DNA from: a virus
Length of the DNA: 64,000 bases
IMG/VR virus record: IMGVR_UViG_3300050120_000361
Location: 62,001 to 126,000 of that record
Strand: one strand, 5' to 3'
Shown: positions 17,338 to 25,591 of the stretch, one piece after another
Layout: every line of letters starts with the position of its first letter
Position numbering within the stretch: position 1 is the stretch's first letter
Translations under genes and position numbers: made by a program
The notes under the pieces: generated by a model
What the model was told of the DNA's origin: nothing
Database searches by the model: none
The model's input: the letters and a program-made list of their open reading frames with translations, nothing else

Positions 17338-17724
17338 TTATAGCATAACCAGTTCAAAGCCGTTTTCGAGCCTGTAACCGTTTCTTAGTATATCCACAAC
17401 GCCAGGCTGGATATGATACGGAAGGTACGAGTGAGCCGTCAGAAGCCTCGCGGCCAGTCCGGACATTCCCGGCAAAGCCACCCTTATCTCCATCCGCTTC
17501 GGCCTGGATATGGAAGAGTACACTGTGTCTGTAACGAAGGCGTTCCGCCCTCCTGTCCAGTTATGTATGTCCTCGCGTATGAGGAGCAATCCCTCTATTT
17601 TCTCCAATTCCGTGCAAACGTATTCGACCCCGCTTTTCCTCAAAAGGATTGCGGGGTCGAATGGTGCCTGTATGTAAAGGTCGGACCAGTGATGGTCTCC
17701 TATGGTTTCTTTGCCTACCGTCAT
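17338..17724 (-). CDS. Hypothetical protein, 128 aa
   Basis: Mixed alpha/beta protein starting MTVGKETIGDHHWSD. No motif was recognised. Its ATG overlaps the TGA of the membrane coiled-coil gene (ATGA at 17721-17724) and it ends 5 nt before the kinase-like gene, so the three are probably expressed together. Confidence 0.65.
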   Translation of the reverse strand: MTVGKETIGDHHWSDLYIQAPFDPAILLRKSGVEYVCTELEKIEGLLLIREDIHNWTGGRNAFVTDTVYSSISRPKRMEIRVALPGMSGLAARLLTAHSYLPYHIQPGVVDILRNGYRLENGFELVML

Positions 17725-18392
17725 TTCGCTATTACGTAGTCCTCCACGCGGTCTATCTGCAGGTAGGGCGTGCGGGACACTATGTGCGTCTGAACGCCAA
17801 TTACCTTATGGAAGAATATCCAAACGCGCTTGCGAAGCGTCGTGTGCGCCAGCGTTATGCTGTCGACCAGGCGAAGGTTCAAATTGGTGAGGTACGGGGA
17901 GCGTTTCGGGAACAGGTTAACGTCCACAGTGAAAGTGGCGAACCTGTCGTTGTACGCCGCCACGTACTTGCCCTCCTGTATTGTGAACCTTGAGGTGTCC
18001 GCACGGTTCTTTGCAGTCGTGTCCCTATGCGTTCCTATGCTGTCCTGGCGGAAGTCGCTGTGCGCCGCTATGGATGTGGCTGACAGCAATTGGCTCATGG
18101 TTATTCCCATGTTCTGAAGCTGCGAATTTAGGTTGGAGTTCTGCGCCTTTAGCTCATCCGTAGTCACCTGCAGGGAGGCGAGTGTGCCCTGGACCAAGCC
18201 GTCCTTGGTCTTTGTGGTATCCATCTTGAACCCACTGTTCTTAAGGGCCAGTGAGGCCCTGTCGCGGTCTGCGGCCGTCTCGTCCAATTGCTTGTGGAGA
18301 AACCACATGCCAGTAACCAATCCGGCAATGATTATCCCCATGCCCCATTTGCTCGTGATGAAGGACCACGCTCCTGTCAAAAATGTCAACAT
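17721..18392 (-). CDS. Membrane-anchored coiled-coil protein, 223 aa
   Basis: One hydrophobic segment near the N-terminus (about 18-32, GIIIAGLVTGMWFL) is followed by a long helical region with heptad-like spacing (about 35-110), then a beta-rich C-terminal half. This N-in, coiled-coil-out layout resembles inner-membrane spanin-like or DUF6549-like proteins of Bacteroidota phages. A role in lysis is therefore possible, but the location next to terminase and kinase genes, away from the other putative lysis genes near 62 kb, leaves this open. Confidence 0.6.
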   Translation of the reverse strand: MLTFLTGAWSFITSKWGMGIIIAGLVTGMWFLHKQLDETAADRDRASLALKNSGFKMDTTKTKDGLVQGTLASLQVTTDELKAQNSNLNSQLQNMGITMSQLLSATSIAAHSDFRQDSIGTHRDTTAKNRADTSRFTIQEGKYVAAYNDRFATFTVDVNLFPKRSPYLTNLNLRLVDSITLAHTTLRKRVWIFFHKVIGVQTHIVSRTPYLQIDRVEDYVIAK

Positions 18393-18421
18393 ATCCTTAT
18401 TGTTTTGGTTTTACTTGTTCT

Positions 18422-18979
18422 TCAGAATGCCTGTACCTGCCTGGTCTTGCGCGCCTTTTCAGCAGCCTTCTCCATTTCAGCCTTGAGTCGTATCATGTCC
18501 TCACCTATCAGGTGGTTGCCAAGCCTTTGAGCCTTCTCTCCCCATTTCAGGTATTCGTAGGTCTTTTCGTCCCACATCAGAAGGGTCATAAGCTCGGCCT
18601 TTATGTGCGGCTCGAACTCCACGGCGTCCTTAGGCTTCTTTCGCTCCTTCACTCCCTCGACCTTAGCCTTCTTTGTGGACTGCTTGTAGAAGAGGTACTG
18701 CGGGACCCGCGGGCGCGTGAAGCCTGTTACGAATTTGGTCCGCTGCAACGCCTTCATTATCGCTGGGCTCTCTATCGCCTTAACGAACGGAGGAGAGTAC
18801 ATGTTCAGGACCTCGTCCGCGAGGTGCGGGAAGCCCTTGTACATGTTTATCAGCAGGGTAACAGCGAACAGCTTTATCTCATAGTGCGTGTAGTTCGCGA
18901 AGCCCTCCACGCTTGTGTAGAAGTCCGATTGGAACTTGTTCTGGAAGGTGTAGTCCTTTGCGGCCGGTGATGCGCTCAT
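18422..18979 (-). CDS. Hypothetical helical protein, 185 aa
   Basis: I chose ATG 18979 (MSASPAAKDY) rather than the longer frame from 19009, because the ATGA overlap with the tiny upstream gene (18976-19077) and an A-rich leader fit this start. The product is helical, with a Lys/Arg-rich middle (KKAKVEGVKERKKPK) and a charged C-terminal helix. A small-terminase-like role is conceivable from composition and neighbourhood, but no helix-turn-helix is clear. Confidence 0.65.
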   Translation of the reverse strand: MSASPAAKDYTFQNKFQSDFYTSVEGFANYTHYEIKLFAVTLLINMYKGFPHLADEVLNMYSPPFVKAIESPAIMKALQRTKFVTGFTRPRVPQYLFYKQSTKKAKVEGVKERKKPKDAVEFEPHIKAELMTLLMWDEKTYEYLKWGEKAQRLGNHLIGEDMIRLKAEMEKAAEKARKTRQVQAF

Positions 18980-19077
18980 TTCATTATCGTTTTGTCGGCC
19001 TGTCGCCATCTGGGTGGCACGCGCGGGTAATGGCTAATGACCGTGGCGTTCATCTCCATCAGGCGACAGGCAGGCAT
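18976..19077 (-). CDS. Small translationally coupled ORF, 33 aa
   Basis: ATG at 19077 lies 3 nt after the TAA of the upstream gene. The frame runs 33 codons to a TGA that overlaps the ATG of the next gene (ATGA, 18979-18976), exactly as larger genes here are linked. The peptide is basic with a Pro/Arg-rich centre (YPRVPPRWRQ). A perfect 10-bp inverted repeat (18998-19007 with 19062-19071) lies inside it. It could be a real microprotein or a leader that couples translation. No homology can be judged at this length. Confidence 0.45.
   Translation of the reverse strand: MPACRLMEMNATVISHYPRVPPRWRQADKTIMK
18998..19071. repeat. 10-bp perfect inverted repeat, 54-nt spacer
   Basis: GCCTGTCGCC at 18998-19007 and its exact complement at 19062-19071. 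In the minus-strand transcript the first arm lies just after the tiny ORF start and the second arm shortly before the start of the 185-residue gene. Pairing would form a long-loop stem that could hide or expose the downstream start. No T-run follows, so it is not a simple terminator. Confidence 0.6.
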
Positions 19078-19080
19078 TTG

Positions 19081-19722
19081 TTAGTTTATGTCAGGATTAC
19101 CGGCGGCCTTGGCCCTGCGCTCCTCATTGGCTACTTTCTCCATTTCCACCATGTGCGCGTTCATCTCCACGGCGTCATGAAGCATCACGTGCGCCATCAC
19201 CATTTTTCCAATGTCGATAGGGTACATTGCCTCCATATCGATGAATATCGTCTTGGCCGCCGGCGATATTATCAGCACTGACGGCGGCGTGTCCGTAGGC
19301 ATCTTGCGCACAAGGGCGAAGGGCTCGAACAGCTTGCGATGGGTTTCAATGTCGTCGCAGTAGTAGGCCTTTGCCGGAACCACCCTGCTTATCTTGTCGA
19401 ATATTATCAGTCTGGCCTCCTCGAAAGTAGCTTCGTCCATTCCGGGTATTGGCTTGAGAGCCTTGGCCAGCAGGTCGTAGTTGTTGTGTATTCTCATGAA
19501 GCCGTCGTACTCGTCCAGCAGGTAGGCCGAATTGAAGACCGGCGTGTCAAAGAATATGAGCGTGTTCTCAGTCACGAAAAGCTCGGCGGTTTCACCCATT
19601 AGAGAAGCGGTGTCGAAAAGCCTGTCAATGTCTTCCATGGAGCGGATGCGACCTATCTTCAGTCTCTCAAGTATCTCCGCGTAGTGCGGGTTGGTTTCGT
19701 TTTGTTTGTGCGCGATTTCCAT
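19081..19722 (-). CDS. Hypothetical protein, 213 aa
   Basis: Mainly alpha/beta protein with an acidic N-terminal half and a charged helical C-terminus (EMEKVANEERRAKA). No enzyme motif was recognised. It starts 7 nt after the FEN-like nuclease gene and ends just before the 33-codon ORF. Its position suggests co-expression with DNA replication genes. Confidence 0.7.
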   Translation of the reverse strand: MEIAHKQNETNPHYAEILERLKIGRIRSMEDIDRLFDTASLMGETAELFVTENTLIFFDTPVFNSAYLLDEYDGFMRIHNNYDLLAKALKPIPGMDEATFEEARLIIFDKISRVVPAKAYYCDDIETHRKLFEPFALVRKMPTDTPPSVLIISPAAKTIFIDMEAMYPIDIGKMVMAHVMLHDAVEMNAHMVEMEKVANEERRAKAAGNPDIN

Positions 19723-19728
19723 CGTATG

Positions 19729-21036
19729 TTATGCGTTTAGTATGTCGTCTATGAATGATCTTTCCGTTACCTGCTGGTTCTGCTGGCCGGGAGCCGCGGC
19801 CTTTATCGATGGTGCCGACGAGGCTATGAGCTCCGTGGCGGAGTCAACAGTGTTCACTGAGAAGTTGAGCCTGAGCAGGTCCTGCATGCTCAGCGGCGCG
19901 AGAACCTGCTCCTTTATTGTAATCCAATGGGACTCGAACGCCTGTACCACGTGTTCCGGCAGGTACTCCTTGCGGAGCATTATTATCTTCAGGTTGTGCT
20001 TGTAATGGTTGCCGACCGACTTCTTGTCTATGGGGTCCGGCGTCTCGCCCTGGGCCTTTGCTATCAGGTTTATGAGAGTGCTCAGCTGCATGTCCTTGTC
20101 GAGGAAGAACCTCTGCGCGGTCTCTTCGCTGAGCGGCCCGTACTTCAGCTTGGCCCAAACGGCCTCAATCATCTTCTCGGTTATCTTGAAGTTCTTGCCG
20201 CCCTTCTTCCACCTGAGTATGGGGAACACGTTGTCCTTCTTGTCGCCGCATATAGTCTTGCATAGGCCGGTAAGCAGGGGCTCGGCCACCTGTATTCCCT
20301 GGCCCGGGACGCGGTTCATGTTTGAGCGCTGCCTTCCGCCGTTCAGCTGCACGCGGAACGTCCTGTCGAAATGCGTTCTGTCCTCACTGGTCTGCGTCAT
20401 CCTCGCGAGCATGTCCATAGGCTGGTCGTTTGCGAACAGCTTCTTGTATATTCCGGCCGATATGTAGAACTCGCCCTCGGGGTTCGCCTTGGAGCTTATG
20501 TTCTTGAACAGCCTAACGCGGTTGTTAACAATCTGCGACAAATCGCCGTCGCTCGCGAACATCCAAAGGTTTATGTTGTTAGCCGAGAGCTTGTCTCCGA
20601 GAAGCAGCAGTGCGTCGTCGCCTTCGCAGCCCGTGACCCTGAAGCAGGGGACGTGCGGGGCTATTCTGCCATGGAATTCCTCCATCAGCCTGTCGAACTC
20701 ATCCCAATTTATGTCAGACTCCTCCTTTATAGCAGTGCGGTTGTCCTTGTAGTTTATCGGCTCCTCGGACCCTTCAGGCAGGTAGTAGGGCCTGTAGCCT
20801 GGAATGTCCTTACGCCATGAGTGGTTGTCGAAAACGAACACAAGCCCGTCCATTAGCGTGTGGTACTCGTTATTGAACGAGGCGTATATGGATAGGAGGC
20901 TCTCGTTCAGCGCGGCCGCGAAGTTCGCGTGGTCCTGCATGCTGTTCAGCGTTATCTCGGGCTGCTTCGAACGCATGCCGTGCAGCATCCTGTGGCCGAA
21001 GTAATTCCCGTCTATGCCAAGGTAGTTTCTCTCCAT
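19729..21036 (-). CDS. 5'-3' exonuclease/flap nuclease (T4 RNase H, FEN-like), 435 aa
   Basis: FEN-family acidic residues are visible: Asp9 (LGIDG), Asp70 (VFVFDNHSWRKD with its basic clamp), Glu138, Asp140 and Asp141 (GCEGDDALLLLGD), Asp163 and Asp165 (FASDGDLSQ). A later GDKKDNVFPIL resembles the helix-hairpin-helix/K-ion region. It would remove RNA primers and 5' flaps during lagging-strand synthesis. It is longer than T4 RNase H (305), with an insertion around 210-260 and a Gln-rich tail ending SFIDDILNA, similar to the end of the gp32-like SSB. The start overlaps no other gene and follows the tRNA-Leu gene by about 27 nt. Confidence 0.88.
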   Translation of the reverse strand: MERNYLGIDGNYFGHRMLHGMRSKQPEITLNSMQDHANFAAALNESLLSIYASFNNEYHTLMDGLVFVFDNHSWRKDIPGYRPYYLPEGSEEPINYKDNRTAIKEESDINWDEFDRLMEEFHGRIAPHVPCFRVTGCEGDDALLLLGDKLSANNINLWMFASDGDLSQIVNNRVRLFKNISSKANPEGEFYISAGIYKKLFANDQPMDMLARMTQTSEDRTHFDRTFRVQLNGGRQRSNMNRVPGQGIQVAEPLLTGLCKTICGDKKDNVFPILRWKKGGKNFKITEKMIEAVWAKLKYGPLSEETAQRFFLDKDMQLSTLINLIAKAQGETPDPIDKKSVGNHYKHNLKIIMLRKEYLPEHVVQAFESHWITIKEQVLAPLSMQDLLRLNFSVNTVDSATELIASSAPSIKAAAPGQQNQQVTERSFIDDILNA

Positions 21037-21063
21037 TGTCTTCTTTTGTTATTTCCGTTATCG

Positions 21064-21145
21064 TACGCGGGATGGGACTCGAACCCACACACCTATTGGC
21101 ACCGCCCCCTCAAAGCGGCTCGTCTACCAGTTTCGACACCCGCGC
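21064..21145 (-). tRNA. tRNA-Leu(GAG)
   Basis: An 82-nt cloverleaf. The acceptor stem is GCGCGGG paired with CCCGCGT, with discriminator A. The D-arm has GGTAGACG, the anticodon stem is CCGCT/GGCGG with loop TTGAGGG (anticodon GAG), there is a long variable arm typical of Leu, and the T-arm has GGTTCGAGT. CCA is not encoded (CGA follows). It reads CUC/CUU, and CTC is frequent in genes here. It lies between two protein genes on the same strand and would be processed from their transcript. Confidence 0.93.
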
Positions 21146-21170
21146 GTAATTTCATGCATATCCCCGGCCA

Positions 21171-22484
21171 CTACCAAACCATAAGCTGGTTGTACTTGTT
21201 GCCGAAATTCGCTATCAGCTCCCTCTTTATGAGCTTGAGGCAGGCGTCCGCGTCATGCATGCTCTTGCTCGCGAGCCTTGCGGCCTCATCGATTTTCTTT
21301 CCCTTGTAGACCAGTGCCTCAAAGACAACCTTCATCCAACCGGCCTTGTACTCGAGGTTCTTCTTCATGAAGGCCTTGAACTCCTCATCGATTTCAATGA
21401 TGTCCGCGTGGGCCTTTTCCGGAGCAATGCCCATTCGCTCCTCAATGCTTGCAACCTTGGACTTTGCGCCATTCGCTGAAACGGCCATGTTCTTGGCCAA
21501 TCCGTAAATCCAGGACATGAACCGCTCATTGTCTGAATAGAAATCGAGCTGCTTCTCCCTTGGCAGCCATGACTCGAGCTCCTCATACATTTGCGCCATT
21601 GCGAGGTCCATGTCCCAACCCCTTATTTCCGCAACGCCCTTTACCGATATGCGTATGCGCCTGTAGTTGCGCGTGCACATAGCCTTAAGCCCGTGGGCCG
21701 GGTCGCTCGCCCGGTACCTCAGCGAGAAAGGCAGCGTGGACGCCTCTTCGACCTCCTCTCCCTTTGCCCGCTCACCGTACTTTTTGACCACCGGCCTGCC
21801 GTTATTGAAGTGGCTGTCGGCTGGGTCAATGCTGTTCTGCTTCTCCACACGCCTGCGCAGCTTGTCTTTCAGGTCCTGTGCGGTTTTTATCTTTTTAGGT
21901 TCTTTGAATTCCTTGACCTTTTTAACCTTGGGTTCTTTAGGCGGCTTGGGAGTCCACGGCTTGTCGTCGCTTATGTACCATCCACTATTGTCTGACCTGA
22001 ACTTCCTGTCAAGGTCAATCAGCATTATGCCGTAAAGTGCGGCGAGTTTGGTTATGGAGTCCCGCTTGCCCTTTGACGTTCCAGCCTCTATGGCGTATAT
22101 GTTCTTGTCACTCGTCCCTGTCGCGTCAACGGCGGCCTGCAGCGGCTTCAGAAGGTAAAGCCTTATGTTCTTGGCGTTCCTCAGGAAGTCGTCAACGAGC
22201 ATGGCGTCCTGAAATATGAAGTTGTCTTCAGGTCTCTGAACCTTCCTTATGCCTCGAGAATTTCCGGACTTGGAGACCTCCTTGTGCGGTTTCGGCTCCT
22301 TGGGCTTAAGGTCTCGGAGCTTCAACTGCCTGGTGGTTATGCCCAATGTTTCCGGGGAAACGTCGGGGAAAGCGTTTTTGTTCAGTATGCTCAACATGCG
22401 CCTGGTATCCTTAACCTCTTTGGCAAGAATTGCAAGCCTCTCCTCGAGGAAATTGCGCATGGTATCCGTGGTGCTCTTTGCCAT
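21171..22484 (-). CDS. Possible sigma-factor-like protein with long basic N-terminal region, 437 aa
   Basis: The C-terminal third looks like a divergent sigma-70/ECF factor. MAQMYEELESWLP and RFMSWIYGLAKNMAVSA (about 300-345) fit region 2, where ECF factors have FLRLW... and FRxWLxRIARN. The later VYKGKKIDEAARLASKSMH (about 396-414), followed by a basic helix, fits the region 4 helix-turn-helix. The first 280 residues are Lys/Pro-rich (KPPKEPKVKKVKEFKEPKK) and unmatched. If correct, it would direct host RNA polymerase to phage late promoters, as T4 gp55 does. The match is weak and by eye; a DNA-binding structural protein remains possible. Confidence 0.45.
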   Translation of the reverse strand: MAKSTTDTMRNFLEERLAILAKEVKDTRRMLSILNKNAFPDVSPETLGITTRQLKLRDLKPKEPKPHKEVSKSGNSRGIRKVQRPEDNFIFQDAMLVDDFLRNAKNIRLYLLKPLQAAVDATGTSDKNIYAIEAGTSKGKRDSITKLAALYGIMLIDLDRKFRSDNSGWYISDDKPWTPKPPKEPKVKKVKEFKEPKKIKTAQDLKDKLRRRVEKQNSIDPADSHFNNGRPVVKKYGERAKGEEVEEASTLPFSLRYRASDPAHGLKAMCTRNYRRIRISVKGVAEIRGWDMDLAMAQMYEELESWLPREKQLDFYSDNERFMSWIYGLAKNMAVSANGAKSKVASIEERMGIAPEKAHADIIEIDEEFKAFMKKNLEYKAGWMKVVFEALVYKGKKIDEAARLASKSMHDADACLKLIKRELIANFGNKYNQLMVW

Positions 22485-22497
22485 TGCTTAAGCTTTT

Positions 22498-22665
22498 TTA
22501 CTTTGTTGTCATTGGGCACTGAGACTCAAAGCCTGTGATGGGCCCTATGCCGGAACCGGAAAGATTGCACTCGGAACCAGGCGAGCAGCACTCGTCACCG
22601 CATTGGAGCTTTGTAACCGGGCACGTGTTGTCTTCACCCACGATAAGTTTTTCATTGTTTTCCAT
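22498..22665 (-). CDS. Cysteine-rich small protein, 55 aa
   Basis: Fifty-five codons from ATG 22665 to TAA 22498. Cysteines at 15, 22, 26, 27, 33 and 50 in a short acidic/glycine-rich chain suggest disulfides or a metal site. It begins inside the last 14 nt of the upstream gene and ends 13 nt before the sigma-like gene, fitting the packing of the region. There is no signal peptide and no recognised family. Confidence 0.6.
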   Translation of the reverse strand: MENNEKLIVGEDNTCPVTKLQCGDECCSPGSECNLSGSGIGPITGFESQCPMTTK

Positions 22666-22903
22666 GTAAGTCTATATTTCTTTTTAGGTGGTTCTTTTGC
22701 AAGTCGTCAATGGGCATCGTCTTTTCAATCGGGCCGAGGCCTGCGATGCAGGCGTCCGCTATTTTTCTCGCGAGTTTTGGGTTAACCGAGGTTTCCACAA
22801 AATCCTCGAGGAAATCCAGCTGGCTCCTGCGAAGCCTTTTTCTGAAATCGTGAATGAATTCCTCGAACGCCTTTTCGCGGGATATGTCTAATTCTTCCGG
22901 CAC
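22652..22903 (-). CDS. Hypothetical helical protein, 83 aa (GTG start)
   Basis: GTG at 22903 is chosen because the longer frame would run deep into the dNMP-kinase-like gene. This start lies 4 nt after that gene's TAG, with GGGGT upstream. The product is highly charged and helical (EKAFEEFIHDFRKRLRRSQ). No family was recognised. The TGA overlaps the start of the cysteine-rich gene. Confidence 0.6.
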   Translation of the reverse strand: MPEELDISREKAFEEFIHDFRKRLRRSQLDFLEDFVETSVNPKLARKIADACIAGLGPIEKTMPIDDLQKNHLKRNIDLHGKQ

Positions 22904-22907
22904 GGCA

Positions 22908-23612
22908 CTACCCCTTATGTGTGTCGCGTGGCGCGAGCCACTTGTCCAATACCATGTCGACAAATTCAACGAGCTGTTCGCCGGTGCACTTCTCGGGAGG
23001 AGATGCCACGGTAACGTCAGGCGAAAGCTTTTCAATGAATTCGAGACGTTCGCCCTTTGTCATTGAGCCGTTGAACACCACCACCATCCTCTCGCCATAG
23101 TCCAGCATGTTCGAAAGCTCCACTATTGTGCCGTTATCGAACATGTTGTTTTCTGTGAAGTGGTCCGCCTTGCGGAACTCATCCGTTGTGCGCTCAAGGA
23201 ATATGCCAACCCAATTGGCGTCAAGCAGAACTATAGCCTCATCCTTAGTGCGCACGTCCTCCACCACTATTGGGTTTTCGGGGTCGTCCACTATCGTAAG
23301 GTCGAAGCTCTCGTGTGCCGCTATCAGCGCTGTGCGGTTCAATGAGCCGTGCTGGTTGCCGAGCATTTGGCTTACCTCATGGTGCTTGAGCCTGACGGCA
23401 GGGTCTTTGCGCTTCCGCTCCTCAAGCTCGTCCGGCGTCACGCCCAAATCCTCGCATATTATCTGCTTTATAGTCCCCGCTATTCGCATCTTGCGCATGC
23501 CGTAGTACGAGTGCAGAAAGCTCGCCACAGTGGATTTGCCGCTGCCGGTCAGACCGGCCACGAACATGTCCACGTACTCGGGGTTTCGCTTTGTGGTAGT
23601 GTCTCTATTCAT
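22908..23612 (-). CDS. P-loop nucleotide kinase, dNMP-kinase-like, 234 aa
   Basis: Walker A GLTGSGKST at 20-28 near the N-terminus, followed by a helix, fits the adenylate/dNMP-kinase class. A basic lid-like stretch (ERKRKDPAVRLKHH, about 64-77) and VVEDVRTKDEA (about 116-126) resemble T4 gp1-type deoxynucleoside monophosphate kinases, which feed dNTP synthesis. The specific substrate cannot be read. The stop is TAG. It lies in a cluster with the clamp loader and FEN nuclease, consistent with DNA metabolism. Confidence 0.7.
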   Translation of the reverse strand: MNRDTTTKRNPEYVDMFVAGLTGSGKSTVASFLHSYYGMRKMRIAGTIKQIICEDLGVTPDELEERKRKDPAVRLKHHEVSQMLGNQHGSLNRTALIAAHESFDLTIVDDPENPIVVEDVRTKDEAIVLLDANWVGIFLERTTDEFRKADHFTENNMFDNGTIVELSNMLDYGERMVVVFNGSMTKGERLEFIEKLSPDVTVASPPEKCTGEQLVEFVDMVLDKWLAPRDTHKG

Positions 23613-23625
23613 CTGTTATATGGTT

Positions 23626-24075
23626 TTATGTTTTGGCGAAAAGCTCCATGAACCTCTCTTTCGTTATCCTGAAATCATCGTCAGGCACAGCCAATTTGTA
23701 GTTGTCATTGGTTATGTCGCTGAACGCCTCGTCTATGTACAGGAGCTTAAAGTCGTTGTTCATTGCCATGTTCTCATTGACCGGGTTCCGCATGCTGAGC
23801 TTCTGAATGTATATCGTCCGGTTCATCAGGAGCACGTAGCTGTGGTGCCTGCCAACTATGTCCAGATTGTCCGCGGCAACGTTGGGGTGCCACAGCAGCA
23901 CGTCCTCAGGGAAGAATTCGGGGAGCCGCGACTCGAATATGTGCTTCGGATTGTACACTATTGAGTACCGCTGCCTTTCGGGCAGTTCCCTCAGGAGGGA
24001 CTTGAGGTATGCTATGGATTTCGGCTGCAGCTCGTCCCTGCGGTCGGTAGTGGCCATGTAGTAAAGAACGCCCAT
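23626..24075 (-). CDS. Hypothetical protein, 149 aa
   Basis: Alpha/beta protein without recognised motifs. Two starts are possible: ATG 24075, which directly follows the stop of the upstream gene, or ATG 24057 (MATTDRRDE). It lies 13 nt upstream of the dNMP-kinase-like gene. Confidence 0.65.
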   Translation of the reverse strand: MGVLYYMATTDRRDELQPKSIAYLKSLLRELPERQRYSIVYNPKHIFESRLPEFFPEDVLLWHPNVAADNLDIVGRHHSYVLLMNRTIYIQKLSMRNPVNENMAMNNDFKLLYIDEAFSDITNDNYKLAVPDDDFRITKERFMELFAKT

Positions 24076-24633
24076 TTACTTCTGAAGGCCTTTGGTTGTT
24101 GGCTTCGGCATGACGTGCGTTGGCCTGTTGTCGAATATCTCCATACTGTCCCAAGGCTCCGTCTCATACCTGTCCTGCTCGTTATCCCATCTTGCGCTTG
24201 ACCACACCCCCTCATCGTTTATGAAGCAGATGCGCACGCCTTCTGGGTTGTAGTCCTCGTCCACCCACTTAGGCGAGTAGCCGAGTACTTCGCTGTTGAC
24301 CGGCCCCCAAAGAGGCATCAAATAGTCCGGACCTGTTTCAGTCCAATACGAAACTACGCACGCGCATCCTGGCGAAATCTCAAAGTCTGGTTCAACCTTA
24401 CCTGTAGTCTCAATGTCGGGTACATTTGAGGAGAACAATCGCTTCCACCACCTTTTCCTCACTATTGGCGTAAAGTGCTGTCTTTTATGTTCAGGAGCGT
24501 GTGGGCCGATTTTGGCCATCCTTCCCTCAAGGCCCTCGCGCGCCGCCTTCCTGTCGGGGTAATTATCCAATATTATTCCGTATTCCTCGAATAGCCCGTC
24601 CTCTATCTCGGTGAGTGTCATGTCTGTTCCCAT
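24076..24633 (-). CDS. Hypothetical protein, 185 aa
   Basis: Acidic N-terminal third, a basic RKRWWKRLF segment (about 59-67), then a Trp/Tyr-rich domain (SYWTETGPDYLMPLWG) of beta character. There is a Cys pair in SPGCACVVS. No family was recognised. It sits next to the clamp loader, 16 nt away, and directly abuts the following gene. Confidence 0.65.
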   Translation of the reverse strand: MGTDMTLTEIEDGLFEEYGIILDNYPDRKAAREGLEGRMAKIGPHAPEHKRQHFTPIVRKRWWKRLFSSNVPDIETTGKVEPDFEISPGCACVVSYWTETGPDYLMPLWGPVNSEVLGYSPKWVDEDYNPEGVRICFINDEGVWSSARWDNEQDRYETEPWDSMEIFDNRPTHVMPKPTTKGLQK

Positions 24634-24649
24634 ATACTTGTTATTGTTG

Positions 24650-25591
24650 TTATCTGAATATCGAGCGCAGTGCCGAAATGCACGCGAAGAATGTGCCGAA
24701 CTTGTTTATGGTGGTCACGTACCTGAACGAGTAGTCGCAGACTATCGCGGCAGCCTTCATGGTGTGCTCGTACTTGCCCTGGCTGTTAAGCCATGTGAAG
24801 TACGGCTCTCCAAGGGATATTAGACACTCGCGCTCCTTGCCCTTGTAGGCGCTCACGGCCTCGTAGAACTTCTGCGCCTCGGCGTTGGACTGTATCAGCT
24901 CGTAGAGCTCCACGTTGGCCGTTCCGTTTTCGGACAGTATAACCACATTGTCCTCGGTAACGTCCCGCTTGCTGTCTATGAATTGCTGCAGTATCACGAG
25001 CAAGTGCCTGAAGTCCGGAAAGTTCATCTGGTATATGAGCTTCAGGCCGCGGTTGTCATACCTGATGTTGTTCTCGTTGCATATGCGTACGGCGTACGAT
25101 ATGTACTTCTTCTGCTGCTCGGTTATCTCCTGGCCCTGGTAAGAGTACTCAACGTTCACGCAGCGCGACTTTATGGCGGAGTTGACGGTTTCTGGCTCGT
25201 TGGTGTTGAACACGAAGTTCACGCTCTTGGCGGTGTCCAGCACGACCTTGAAACCGTCCTGTATCTTGTTGGCAACGTTCTCGCACTCGTCAACGATGAG
25301 GGACTTCTGCCTGCCGAGCACTGAGTGCCCTGACACGAATGGGTACACCTTCTGGCGCATCACCTCCACGTTGAAGTCGTTCGAACCGGACAGGTACAGA
25401 ACGTCGTGCCCGAGCGTAAGGAGCTTGGCCGTGGATGTCTTGCCGGTTCCGGGAGGCCCGTGCTGGAAAAGCCGCCACCCCCTCGCGTCCGTTGTTGTGT
25501 TGGTCAGGAGGGTCTCTATCCTGTTTGGCAGGTAGAGGTCTTTGAGGGATTTCGGGGAATATATCTCAAGCAGTGTCTTCTTTTCGCTCAT
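24650..25591 (-). CDS. Clamp-loader ATPase (T4 gp44 / RFC small subunit-like), 313 aa
   Basis: AAA+ motifs are in order: RFC box-like EIYSPKSLKDLYLP (9-22), Walker A HGPPGTGKT (44-52, Lys51), Walker B VDECEN (100-105, DECE in place of DEAD), sensor 1 FNTNE and the SRC motif Ser142-Arg143-Cys144 (IKSRCVNVE). It would load the sliding clamp onto primed DNA. The length matches T4 gp44 (319). A gp62-like partner and the sliding clamp itself are not recognised in the window. The ATG is just inside the stop of the 88-residue gene that follows in the transcript order. Confidence 0.9.
   Translation of the reverse strand: MSEKKTLLEIYSPKSLKDLYLPNRIETLLTNTTTDARGWRLFQHGPPGTGKTSTAKLLTLGHDVLYLSGSNDFNVEVMRQKVYPFVSGHSVLGRQKSLIVDECENVANKIQDGFKVVLDTAKSVNFVFNTNEPETVNSAIKSRCVNVEYSYQGQEITEQQKKYISYAVRICNENNIRYDNRGLKLIYQMNFPDFRHLLVILQQFIDSKRDVTEDNVVILSENGTANVELYELIQSNAEAQKFYEAVSAYKGKERECLISLGEPYFTWLNSQGKYEHTMKAAAIVCDYSFRYVTTINKFGTFFACISALRSIFR

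Noticed and set aside
19920-19950. A T-arm-like GGGACTCGAACGCC stretch suggesting another tRNA
   Set aside because: It is within the FEN nuclease frame and the acceptor and anticodon stems cannot be formed.
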